A stretch of 64,000 bases of DNA from Gari tellinella (taxonomy: Eukaryota; Mollusca; Bivalvia; Cardiida; Psammobiidae). Both the position numbers and the translations under genes were made by a program. The stretch is taken from NCBI GenBank assembly GCA_922989275.2, contig OV277871.1, positions 29,212,693 to 29,276,692 of the forward strand, in the 5' to 3' direction. Of this stretch, positions 32,097-42,200 are shown in pieces; position 1 is the first letter of the stretch; the number at the start of each line of letters is the position of its first letter. The notes under the pieces are model-generated. The model was given only the letters and a program-made list of their open reading frames with translations. It did no database searches and was not told where the DNA came from.

Positions 32097-32171
32097 ATGA
32101 CAGTACCCATAGATAGAATACCCGATTCACTTGGATACCTAGTGCTGACAGAGGATGGAGCTTGTATAAAT
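32097..32171 (+). CDS. LAMTOR4: LAMTOR4 exon 1
   Basis: Twenty-five codons from ATG 32097, no longer open frame around it. Just upstream, a 20-bp segment containing TTTAATTACAG is duplicated in tandem (32041-32080), giving two candidate 3' splice sites for a 5' UTR exon. Confidence 0.92.
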
Positions 32172-35041
32172 GTAGGTTTATTTTGTTTACCCTTTTTGTC
32201 TGAAAATAACAACTTATTCCTCATAGAAATGCTTTGTATGCTATTTTAGCGCACCTTCACAAAGTGAAGGGGGTTTATGCTATACCCCGGCATCCATACT
32301 GGATATCATAAACTATAAGGGCTAGGTCTATGAAACTTGAACCATAGATGCAAGTTAATGAGGACTGCATTTTAAATTGTAGTCTGGCCTAACCACTGCA
32401 CAAAGGGTCACGAAACTTCATATGCTGATGCGCCTGAATTAGTAGACCATGATGCATCACAGTTTGGTGACGTTGACCTTGGCATAACTCCTGCACATAG
32501 GATCACAAAACTTCATATGCTGATGCACCTCAATGAGTAGACCTGGATGCACTGCAGTTTAATGACCTTGACCTCTATGGTCAATTTTAAGGTTTTGCGT
32601 TAAATTTTCTTCTGAGCAAACAACTGCACCTACAGCCATGAAACTTCATATGCTAATGCACCTTAATGAGTAGACAAAGATGCAGTGCAGTTTTGTGATC
32701 TTGACCTTTGACCTTGACCTCTAGGGTCAATGTTAAGGTTTTGTTTTAAAGTCTATTCTGAGCAAATTACTGCACCTAGGATCATGAAACTTCATATGCT
32801 GATGTGATTAATTGAGTAGACTACGTTGCACCACAGTTGGTGACCATGACATTTGACCTTGACTTCTAGGGTAAACGTTGAGATTTTGCGTTAGAGTCTT
32901 GTATATGCTTTCAAAATTTGCAGGAGCTGAGCTTCGTAATCTTTGATTTTGTAACATGCACTGGGTCAATGTTAATCCCTAGTGGTTTGCATTACACTGC
33001 TCAACTTCACTGAGCAAACCAAAACTCAAAATTTTTACTAAAAGCTGGCTTCCAAACAGTGGTACTATCTATACTGGATTTCTGTCACATTGGTTTAGGC
33101 AAGATGTAAAGCTGACAGTTTCTGAATGAGCTTTCTGTTTTATTTTCATCATGCTTTAATGCATTGAGCCATAGTGACAAATATACTCATCCTTTACGAA
33201 TGGTGTTCCTGTGAAGAGTAGACCTGTCATGTGCAAAGGATTTAACAGTGAAGATCCAGATCAGAGGGCTCCTTAAGGAGCCCTATGATCAGTCTGCATT
33301 GTTTGTCATTTTGCAATAAATTGTAAAAAAACCCACCAACAAACGAAAATAGTAAGTCATAAATTAATGGACTAGACTTTATTAGAAACTGAAATTGTCC
33401 ATTTGAAGTTTCACTTCCAGGGTGAAACCTTTCTTAACCCTTTACCCAATAGCCTGTTTCTAGTTTTGAAGACAGGTGACCATTTAAAGCAGTTTGAAAG
33501 TAAAGCAGAATGTGCCTTAAGGCACATTCTGCTTTGCCTTCAGCCTGTTTTAAGCTACCATCGACAAGGATATAGCATATATATTTCTTCTGGTACATAC
33601 ATTGTATTCATATCTAAAGTGGAAGTTTTTTCTTCAGTGGAGGAAGAAATCAAATGCGCTAAAAGGCACTTATATAGGGAAAGGGTTAAACATTATGAAA
33701 AAAGGTCTTCATTTATGCAGCAATTTTGTACTGGTACCTACTGCTAAGAGGTTTATTGTTTGCATTTGTATTCATTGAAGTTCAATTTACAATTTTGATT
33801 CTTTTAAAGTCTGGAGGAGAGCTGGAAAACAATGAAGAACTTGCCGCTAAATTAACTCACATAGTCCAGACTGCCAGTAGGATTCCTCTGTCGTCAAGTC
33901 CAAGAGATAAATTCCGCAAAATCTCAGGTAGGTCTGGTCAGGTAATCCCAAATACAGTTAATACATTACCCCAAAGCCTGTTTCTAGTTTTGAAAACAGG
34001 TAACTACATAAAGCAGGTTGAAAGCAAAGCAGAATGTGCCTTAAGGCACATTATGATTTACTTTCAGCCTGCTTTAAGCTACCATCTGTTAGAATAAAGA
34101 AAATATTTTTTCTTATTCTACATATTCATGACTGTATAAATTGGAACTACTTTCTTTAGTGGAGTAATAAATTTAAGGCATAAAAGGGGGTATTTATGGG
34201 GTAATGGGTTTAGGGCAGAGATACTTGGTAAAGCTAGATGAATGTTAAGCAGCATAACTTGAGCACCTCTACCTACACCTCCATAGAAGCACCACAACTG
34301 AATAGTACAGACGAGAGCTTAAAGCAAGATGAACGTAAAGCAGAAAGCTCCTAAAGGAGCTTTCTGCTTTAATTTCGTCTTGCTTAAAGCAGTATCTTGT
34401 CTTGAACACAGATGGGTATAGGTGATTTAAACAATTCACTATGGACCAAAGGGTAAACCCTTTATTTCCATGGCGAGTTTTCAGTTTTAAAACAGGTGGC
34501 TAAAAGCAAGTTGAAAGTAAAGCAGAATGATCCTAAAAGAGAATTCTGCCTTACTTTCAGACAGCTTTTAGACACCATCTGCTAGGATGTAGAAAATATT
34601 TCTAGTGGTGCATATACATAACTGTATAAAGTTGGATTATTTTCTTTTGTGGAGGAATAAATTAAAGGTGTAAAAAGGGTTATTTATGGAGTAATTGGTT
34701 AAATCAGCATCATCAGTAAGCAGGGGTCCAGATAAGGGGAGTATTTCAAAAACAAGAATCTTTATTTCAGCATTAAACCCTATGGTGTTACTACTCAAAA
34801 GAATCGTCTCTTCGAGACGATTCTAATGAGTAGTTTCGCCATAGGATTTGGTGCTGAAATTAGTGAGAAAATGTTGGATTTGTTCAGTTTACTCTCTCTT
34901 ATCCGGAGCGCTGATCAGTCAGTGTTTATATTTTGTGTTTCAGTGGTATGGGACAGCGTGATGTTTGTAATAACCATCTCCAATCACAAGATCTACGTCA
35001 GCAAGAGAAAATACATACCGCAGGAGCCAGTGACAGCATGA
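32097..35041 (+). CDS. LAMTOR4: LAMTOR4, Ragulator complex subunit (three exons)
   Basis: LAMTOR4 (p10/C7orf59) is a roadblock-fold subunit of Ragulator, which anchors Rag GTPases and mTORC1 on the lysosome. Exons 32097-32171, 33810-33927 and 34944-35041 give 96 residues, against 99 in human, and all junctions close. Signature stretches: DRIPDSLGYLVLTEDG in exon 1 (family ERIPDQLGYLVLSEG), GGELENNEE in exon 2 (family SGDLENDEQ), and ISVVWDSVMFVITISNHKIY across exons 2-3 (family LSVVFGEHTLLVTV). Donors GTAGGT and GTAGGT, acceptors TTTTAAAG and TGTTTCAG. The gene points away from UVRAG, 4.5 kb downstream of its start codon on the other strand. Confidence 0.95.
32245..32900 (+). repeat. Dispersed repeat with diverged tandem core in LAMTOR4 intron 1
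   Basis: Opens with ACCTTCACAAAGTGAAGG hairpin; CTTCATATGCTGATG recurs near 32418, 32514, 32645 and 32790 with TGACCTTGACCTCTAGGGTC between. A non-autonomous mollusc element of unknown class. Confidence 0.6.
33110..33437. mobile_element. MITE-E core piece then MITE-C
   Basis: 33112-33165 is an E-type core. 33176-33437 is a MITE-C with core GATCAGAGGGCTCCTTAAGG and right arm GGTGAAACCTTTCTTAA. Confidence 0.7.
33434..33689. mobile_element. MITE-A, complete
   Basis: TTAACCCTTTACCCAATAGC ... AGGGAAAGGGTTAA; 120 bp before LAMTOR4 exon 2. Confidence 0.92.
33810..33927 (+). CDS. LAMTOR4: LAMTOR4 exon 2
   Basis: Reads SGGELENNEELAAKL then IVQTASRIPLSS. Phase 0 in, one base out at donor GTAGGT. Confidence 0.93.
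33958..34212. mobile_element. MITE-A, complete
   Basis: TTAATACATTACCCCAAAGC ... GGGGTAATGGGTTTA, 30 bp past LAMTOR4 exon 2. Confidence 0.9.
34230..34440. mobile_element. MITE-E, partial
   Basis: Perfect core CTTAAAGCAAGATGAACG ... AGCTCCTAAAGGAGCT; terminal motifs eroded. Confidence 0.7.
34454..34702. mobile_element. MITE-A, diverged
   Basis: TAAACCCTTTATTTCCATGG ... TATGGAGTAATTGGTTAA. Confidence 0.85.
34721..34913. mobile_element. MITE-B beside LAMTOR4 exon 3
   Basis: CAGGGGTCCAGATAAGGGG ... CTTATCCGGAGCGCTG; ends 30 bp before the exon. Confidence 0.9.
34944..35041 (+). CDS. LAMTOR4: LAMTOR4 exon 3 (stop)
   Basis: Reads VWDSVMFVITISNHKIYVSK and ends EPVTA, TGA at 35039-35041. A MITE-B copy ends 30 bp before the acceptor, so the branch-point region may be transposon sequence. 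Confidence 0.93.
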
Positions 35042-35091
35042 GACTATGAACAAACAGAGGATAGTGACAACATATTGCACTCTGTATTGAC

Positions 35092-35299
35092 CAGTACGGT
35101 CGAAACTCGATACTTCGAACTCGCTAAATCAATCTTACCATTACATGTACTTCATAAGTTTAATTTCGACAGGACCTTCTCTCCTAAGTCGAACATTCCC
35201 ATATTTTAAAGATAAAACGTGGCTAAGTCACGTTTTAACTTTGAAATATTGGTATGTTCGAACTAACGTGATTTTGAAGTATCGAGTTACGACGGTATA
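35092..35299. mobile_element. MITE-F, diverged
   Basis: TACGGTCGAAACTCGATACT ... GTATCGAGTTACGACGGTA inverted termini with TA ends; centre ATTTTAAAGATAAAACGTGG resembles 45296-45459. Confidence 0.75.
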
Positions 35300-35304
35300 T
35301 GTAT

Positions 35305-35481
35305 CAGGGCTCCAGATAAGAGGGAGAAAATTGAACAAAATTCAACATTTTCTCACTCGTTAAAGCACCAAAACCTATGGTGTCACTACTCATTAGATTG
35401 TAATGAGTTGTGACACCATAGGGTTTAATGCAGAAATAAAGATTTTAGATTTGTGAAATACTCACCTTATTTTGACCTATG
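35305..35481. mobile_element. MITE-B, TGTAT duplication
   Basis: CAGGGCTCCAGATAAGAGG with right end decayed; TGTAT flanks both sides; half the core is deleted. Confidence 0.8.
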
Positions 35482-35499
35482 TGTATCATTTACAAATCT

Positions 35500-35665
35500 A
35501 AAGTCCTATGCAAACAGTGTTGACCCTGATCAGAGGGCTCCTTCAGGAGCCCTATGATAAGGGTATGGACTGTTTGTAATTTGTGCAATAATGATATTGA
35601 TAAAATAACCCAAAAATAATCACACAAAAAATGGACTAGACTTAGTTGGAAATTTGAAAAGAAAT
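35500..35665. mobile_element. MITE-C, partial
   Basis: CCCTGATCAGAGGGCTCCTT core with complement, tips lost. Confidence 0.7.
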
Positions 35666-35713
35666 TTTAGAAAATTGTAAATTTAGAACAGTAGTAGATG
35701 ACAATTGTTGCTG

Positions 35714-35906
35714 CAGGGCTCCAGATAAGAGGTAGTTTTTTCAACAAATCCAACATTTTCTCACTCTTTTTAGCACCAAATCCTATGGTGTTACTACTCA
35801 TTAGAATCGTCTCTTCGAGACGATTCTAATGAGTAGTGACACCATAGCGTTTAATTCAGAAATAAAGATTTTAGTTTTTGAAAAACTACCCTTATCTGGA
35901 GCCCTG
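35714..35906. mobile_element. MITE-B, TTGCTG duplication
   Basis: CAGGGCTCCAGATAAGAGG ... CTTATCTGGAGCCCTG, flanked by TTGCTG; core palindrome perfect through TCTCTTCGAGA. Confidence 0.93.
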
Positions 35907-36005
35907 TTGCTGATGAAAGTATAATTTATGGTAACTAAAATGCTCGACAAGGAACCTAATAAGTCACGAGATTTACTTTATTATAACTTAGTGTTGAAGA
36001 GTTAA

Positions 36006-36190
36006 ATACAGCAGAACCCTCTATTACAACCATTACATGAAGTTAAGTTTCTTTGTTGAAGGCAGCGTAAAGCAAGATAAAAGTAAAGCAGAAATCTCCA
36101 TTTGGAGCTTTCTGCTTTACTATCATCTTGTTTAAAGCTGTCACATGTCTTGAAAGTCATAAAATAGACTTATTTTAGTGGCTGCTATAG
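36006..36190. mobile_element. MITE-E, partial
   Basis: AGCAGAACCCTCTATTACAA left end and a core GCAAGATAAAAGTAAAGC with complement. Confidence 0.7.
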
Positions 36191-36545
36191 AGTGATTTGA
36201 AATATTTTATGTTTCTTGAGCTTTGTATTAGGTAGTGAATGAACTTTAAGTGAAATCTGCAATCATTGAATTCAATTTAGCCTGTTTAATTTGAAAAATA
36301 AAACTGGAAATTGATTGAAATAAGAAACAATGCAGACCAAAAGAGTTTTTTGTTGCAGAAGTGTATAAATTTTAAATGTACACTTTTGAAACATGGTCAG
36401 TTTATGTTAATTTATAAGTACTGTTTCCAGACCATATTTAGAATCCAAACAAACAGTGCAGACCCTGATCAGACAGCTGCTTCAGTAATATGAAAATAGA
36501 TGCCGTCTGTCTTTACAGCACTGAATGTGGTAACTGAGAATTATA

Positions 36546-36735
36546 CAGGGCTCCAGATAAGAGGGAGTAAACTGAACAAATCCATTATTTTCTCACTTAT
36601 TTCATCAAATCCTATGGGATTACTACTCATAATAATCACCTCGAAGAGACGATTCTAATGAGTAGTGACACCATATGGTTTAATACAGAAATAAAGATTT
36701 CAGTTTTTGAAAGACTCTCCTTATCTGAAGCTCTG
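36546..36735. mobile_element. MITE-B copy
   Basis: CAGGGCTCCAGATAAGAGG ... CTTATCTGAAGCTCTG; no clean duplication. A MITE-C scrap (CAGACCCTGATCAGACAGC) lies at 36440-36490. Confidence 0.85.
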
Positions 36736-36939
36736 AATTCTGTCTTTACAGCACTGAATATGGTAATTGAGAGTTATAATCGTAAGTTTGAATGTTGGAA
36801 AAGAAAGAGATATATAGGAGGGGGAAATAGTTTGAGAGAGGGAAATGGCTAATTGCCAAAACAGATGTAGCGTTAACATTATAGTAAAATCTGTATTCAA
36901 TGACAATTTAAATAAAGGAGCATGAACATGTTTTTAGAC

Positions 36940-37238
36940 AGGTGGCAACTTAATGCAGGATATAAGTAATGCAGAACACTCGCAAATGCTTCTGTCCTGC
37001 ATTAAGTAGCCAACAGTCTTACAGGCTGGTCACTTAACCTATAATCCCATGTAACCTTTTTCAAGTTTTGAAAACAGGGGACCATTCAGAGCAGGTTGAA
37101 AGTAAAGCAGAATGTGCCCGAAAGTGCATTCTGCTTTACTTTCAGCCTACTTTTTGCTACCATCTACTAGAACTTTTTTCTTGAATGGAGGAATAAATTA
37201 AAGGTGGAAAAAGGTGTATTTATGGGGTAATGGGTTAA
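36940..37238. mobile_element. E-type core then MITE-A
   Basis: 36940-37020 foldback around TGCAGAACACTC; 37034-37238 is a MITE-A, TTAACCTATAATCCCATG ... GGGGTAATGGGTTAA. Confidence 0.8.
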
Positions 37239-37459
37239 ACACATGCAATTGTTTGTCATAGGATAATGACACTTTGTGATATGTCAGTTGTTCTGAAAAC
37301 AGGTGGTTACTACAAGTCTGATTGAATGTAAGAATCTCAGATTCATATTACCGGTAATTAATGGTAGTTAGGGAAGATATATGTTTATATCAGAAAGTGA
37401 AATAGTTATTTAAAATAAAATGGTAATTATATAACAGGATTGTCGTTTTCTTATTTTTC

Positions 37460-37762
37460 ACCTTTTATTCTATAACCTATTTCTACTATTGAAGATAGCT
37501 GACCATTTATATCAGGTTGAAAGTAAAGCAGAATGTGCCTTAAACCATTACTCCATAGCCTGTTTCTAGATTTGAAGACAAGTGACCTCTTAAAGCAGGT
37601 TGAAAGTAAAGCAGAATGCGCCTTCAGATACATTCTGCTTTATTTTCAGCCTGCTTTAAGCTATCATCTGCTAGGATATAGAAAATATTTCATATAGCAT
37701 GTTTTCATGACTATATAAAGTGGAACTATTTTCTTAAGTGGAGGAATGAGTTGGAGGCATTT
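37460..37762. mobile_element. MITE-A inserted in a MITE-A core
   Basis: The first copy stops at GCAGAATGTGCCTTAA and a second one starts at that TTAA (TTAAACCATTACTCCATAG). Confidence 0.8.
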
Positions 37763-37984
37763 TCATTTTAGTTTTCTACACTAATTCTCATTGCAATACC
37801 CAAGTTTTGCTTTGAATTCTTCATTGCTATAAGACATCTACCATTATGACACTTAGCCTTAGCATTGAGAAAGACAGACCTTAGCAAACGTTAACCATTC
37901 AGTTTGAACCTTTTAGACAATATTACTGTGTGGTGAAAGCAGTAAGACATCTAACATAATGACATAAGTATTGTGATCGACAGA

Positions 37985-38062
37985 CCTGAGCAAACAGTGT
38001 AGACCCTGATCAGACTGCTCCCTTAGGAAGCAGTCTGATCAGGGTCTACATTGTTAGCAATT
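37985..38062. mobile_element. MITE-C core
   Basis: AGACCCTGATCAGACTGCTC then CCTTAGG and complement; perfect 34-bp arms, no termini seen. Confidence 0.8.
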
Positions 38063-38350
38063 CAGTTTGTATGTTTTAGACAATGTTACTGTATGGTCAG
38101 AGCAATTTGTTTCAAATTTTAGGATATTTAAAGCATTTACACAGGGTGTCACTTTCAGGATTTTTACGTAATTCTGCGGGAATTTAGTACATGTACAAGG
38201 ATCAGTGAATAGTAAGGTCAATTAAGTGAATTGCACCAAGGCATTTTATTTTTAATACAATCACCAAATACATACTTCTGTATAAATGTTTACAAAAAAC
38301 AACAAAAAAACTGGCACAACTTCTAAATGCAATATAAATTGTGTAATTTA

Positions 38351-38528
38351 CAGGTAAGTGGGGGTATTTCAAAAACTGAAATCTTTATGTTTGCAACAAA
38401 ATCTATGTCCTGACCATTCATTAGAATCGTCTTAAAGAGAATTCTAATGTGTATTCACACCATAGGTTTATTGCTGACAGAAAGGAAAGTATGCTGGAAA
38501 TGTTTACCCCTTCTTATCTGGAACCCTG
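38351..38528. mobile_element. MITE-B, AATTTA duplication
   Basis: CAGGTAAGTGGGGG ... TCTTATCTGGAACCCTG flanked by AATTTA. Confidence 0.82.
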
Positions 38529-38917
38529 AATTTAGCCACATCTCAGAGGGACTAAGGTCATGAGTCCTGACTGACAACAATAACATTCAAATCAGCCAAT
38601 ATTTGGAAATATATATATATATTTACATAATAATGTAGCTTTATTTCCTCCAAATATGAAGATTTCATAATACATATAATGTGGCAAACGGATAAATCAT
38701 AATATATGACAAATGTAAATTTCACAGTTTCTGGCAAGAGTTCGACCTTCTATGTTATGAACTTTTTGCTTTACTTTTGCCCAACATTTAGCACTCGACT
38801 GCTATTCAAATTTATATTTTGTAAATTGTAATTAAGCTCTGTTTAATATCATTCCATCTTGTACATGTATTGCCAAAATATTTAGTATAATATCCATTTG
38901 GTTTATATTTGTTGCTC
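38529..38917. other. Intergenic, LAMTOR4 to nitrobindin 3' ends, nothing identified
   Basis: AT-rich with an AT dinucleotide run at 38610-38625. Confidence 0.4.
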
Positions 38918-39118
38918 AACCTTTACCCTATATCCTATTTCTAGTTTTAAGTACAGACAGGGACGTATTCTATAATCTACGTCCCTGGGACAGGTGACCA
39001 CTTAAAGCAAGTTGAAAGTAAAACAGAATGTGTCTTTAGGCACACTCTGCTTTACTTTCAACCTGCTTGAAGTGGTCACTTATCTTAAACACTAGACACC
39101 CTATGAGGTAAAGGGTTA
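38918..39118. mobile_element. MITE-A with small palindromic insert
   Basis: Ends GAGGTAAAGGGTTAA. Contains GGGACGTATTCTATAATC and TACGTCCC, absent from other copies. It stops 11 bp from the nitrobindin stop codon. Confidence 0.82.
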
Positions 39119-39128
39119 ATGTGATGTC

Positions 39129-39239
39129 TTAGACTTTTTCATAGGTTGCACATAAGTGGTTGGTCAGTTTTGTGTTTGCCGTTTCCATGTCAACTACCAC
39201 CTCCAACTTATCTCCATCCAGTTTGAAATGTCTACAGAT
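39129..39239 (-). CDS. Nitrobindin exon D (stop)
   Basis: Reads RHFKLDGDKLEVVVDMETA and NHLCATYEKV, TAA at 39131-39129. No open frame of note marks it; found by phase and family match. Contains the presumed heme-ligand His. Confidence 0.9.
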   Translation of the reverse strand: MCRHFKLDGDKLEVVVDMETANTKLTNHLCATYEKV

Positions 39240-42200
39240 CTGAAATTATGCACAAAGACAAAATTTGCTTTAATAATTCATTTAATGAGGGGATATTGTG
39301 ATACATGATGCTAAGAGTGAGACCCAGAAATAACTCAGTGGCCTATCAGGATCCAAACTGCTTCACAATCCGAGGATATTTTCTAAAATAAATGACAGAT
39401 TCAATTCAGTGAGAGAACTGATGCAGACAACACATTAACACTTTACTCCATAGCCTGTTTCTTGTCTTGATGACAGATGACCACTTAAAGGAGGTTGAAA
39501 GTAAAGCAAAATGCACCCTAAAGTGCATTCTACTTTTCTTCCAGCCTTCTTTAAGCTACCGCATCTGCTAGAATAAGAAAATATACTTCTTGTGATGTAC
39601 ATTCATGACTATAAATTGAACTATTTTCTTCAAGTGGAGGAATATATTAAAGGCATGAAATGTGGAGTAATTACTTAACCAAATTAAACTGTAGTGACAT
39701 TTAAATGTGCTCTTTATAAACTGAAACAGTGTACACTTGTCTCAAAATGTATAAGAATTAACATAACTTAACCCTTAGCCCGCCAAATAAATTGTCGTCT
39801 GCTATATTTCTCGTCTGCTTCAAGTTTCAAAGTGCTTCAAAGTTGCTCAAAATTGCTGAAAATGTTGTCCAAGTGTCAAACAGCTTGGATCCGGATGAGA
39901 CGGCGAGTAACTCAGCGTCTCATCCGGATCCAAGCTGTTTGCATATGGAGCTATAGTCGTGAGTGGCAGGCTAAGGGTTTATGTTCAAAAACTTGTAATT
40001 GAGATGTTCTACTGTATGTAGTAGAGAGGCTATGGAGGAAAGGTTTGAAGAGGTTTACCCTTGTAGTTGCTGGATCTTTTCCAAATGTCAATCGTCCAAC
40101 AGTGTGTGACTCTACAAATAGCTCCTGATCATTGACCTTCCCCTCTGCAACATCTGTTATTCCTGAAATAGACAACAGCCCTGAATAGACAGTAGCTATG
40201 TAAAAATTTCCCTGAAAAGACATTTTAGCATTTTTCTAAAGTTAAACACATATTATTTCAAAACACAAACACAGTGACTGGGCATGGTGGTCAACAGGGC
40301 TGCCATAAGTTGACAAGAAAAATCCTAAGATTTCCAAACTTGCATTTTTCAAGTGTGATTTTAAGAATTGTACCTTTACCCCATAGCCATTTTAGCTCAC
40401 CTGAGCTAGCTCAGGGTGAGCTTTTGCAATCCTTGAATGTCCGGCGTCAACAATTTTAGTGTTTACACTCTAGAGGCCACAATATTTATCCAATCTTTCT
40501 CAAACTTGCTCAGATGGTATATTGCCATAAGAGTTCGGATGAGTTCGATTATGGTTGAAATCGGACAAATAGGTCATGAGTTATCTACCTTTGAACTGCT
40601 GAAAATGCCATATTTAACAGTGTTTACACTCTAGAGGCCACATTATTTATCCAGTCTTTCTAAAACTTACCCAGATTGTATATGACCATAAGAGTTCGAA
40701 TGAGTTCGATTATGGTTGAAATCAGACAAATAGATCAAGAGTTATTTACCTTTGAATTGCTGAAAATGCCATATTTAACAGTGTTTACACTCTAGAGGCC
40801 ACAATTTTTATCCAATTTATCTCAAACCTGCTCAGATTGTAAATGACTATAAGAGTTCAGATGAGTTTGATTATGGTTGAAATCAGACATATAGGTCAAG
40901 AGTTATCTACCTTTGAATTGCTGAAAATGCCATATTTAACGATGTTTACACTCTAGAGGTCACAAATTTTATCCAGTCTTTCTCAAACTTACTCAGATTG
41001 TATATTACCATAAGACTTTGGATGAGTTCAATTATGGTTGTAATCAGATCAATATGTCAAAAGTTATCTACCTTTGAATTGCTAAAATGATATATTTAAC
41101 AGTGTTTACGCCCTAGAGGCCACAATATTTATCAAAGCTCTCTCAAACTTGCCCATATTGTATATGACCATAAGAGTTCGAAAAAGGGTGATTATGGTTG
41201 GAATCGGACAAATAGATCAAGAGATATCTACCTTTGAATTGCTGAAAATGCCATATTTTACAGCATTTACACTCTTGCAACTACAGTTTTCAATGGATTT
41301 TGATTATACTTGTACACAAAGGATGTAGCTATACGTTCTGGAAGGAGTGCAATTATTGTTGAAATGTAATCATTGTGGCAATGGTTACCTGCCCTTGATA
41401 TACTTTGAAAAGCTAGAAAAAGGCTTCATTTCAGTATTGTTTAGGCATTAGTTATCTGCCTTTGATATACTCTACTATACTACAGTAGGTCGACAAACTT
41501 GAATGGATTTAGAATAAAACGGGTGAAATTCAAAGGTAAAGCTATCAGGCTTCATTACAAATGGTGAGCGATATCAGGGCCTTCAGGCCCTCTTGTTCTT
41601 GTTTTGTTGACATGCGACTACTTAAAGCAGGCTGTATGTAAAGCAGAATGTGCCTTAGGGCGCATTCTGCTTTACTTTCAGCCTGCTTTAAGCTACCATG
41701 TACTTGGAAAAAATCCGGAGATTTAGAAAAAATCCGGAGAAATGGCAGCCCTGGGTCAATGTCAGAGGGGTCCAAAATGGTGGAAATGGTCTTCCCAAAG
41801 GCATGTGTGGTGCAGGTATGAAAGATGAAGGTGAAAGGGCACAGAGGGCACTTTCTTGAAACTGCTAATACGTCACCACCAACGTCAACCATCAGGTGAC
41901 AACAAAGGCTCCCGCTCTTGGGCATTTCGACCGCTGAACTAAACAAGAATGTATGGTTCCAACAATAAATGCTCCTGTTTGTTAATAACAAGTATACTCA
42001 TTGATAGGGTTGAATATGTTAACTCCGTACCCCATATAGCCTGTTTCTAGTGCTGAGGATAAGAGATCACCTAAAGCAGGTTGAAAGTAAAGCAGAATGT
42101 GCCTTAAGGTGCATTCTGCTTTACTTTCCGCTTGCTTTAAGCAACCATCTACATGTACTATGAAATGAAAAATATTTCTTATGGCATAATATTGTTCATG

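Noticed and set aside
41545..41991. 148-residue minus-strand frame.
   Set aside because: It runs across the ends of a pearl-like element, a MITE-A and a MITE-H.
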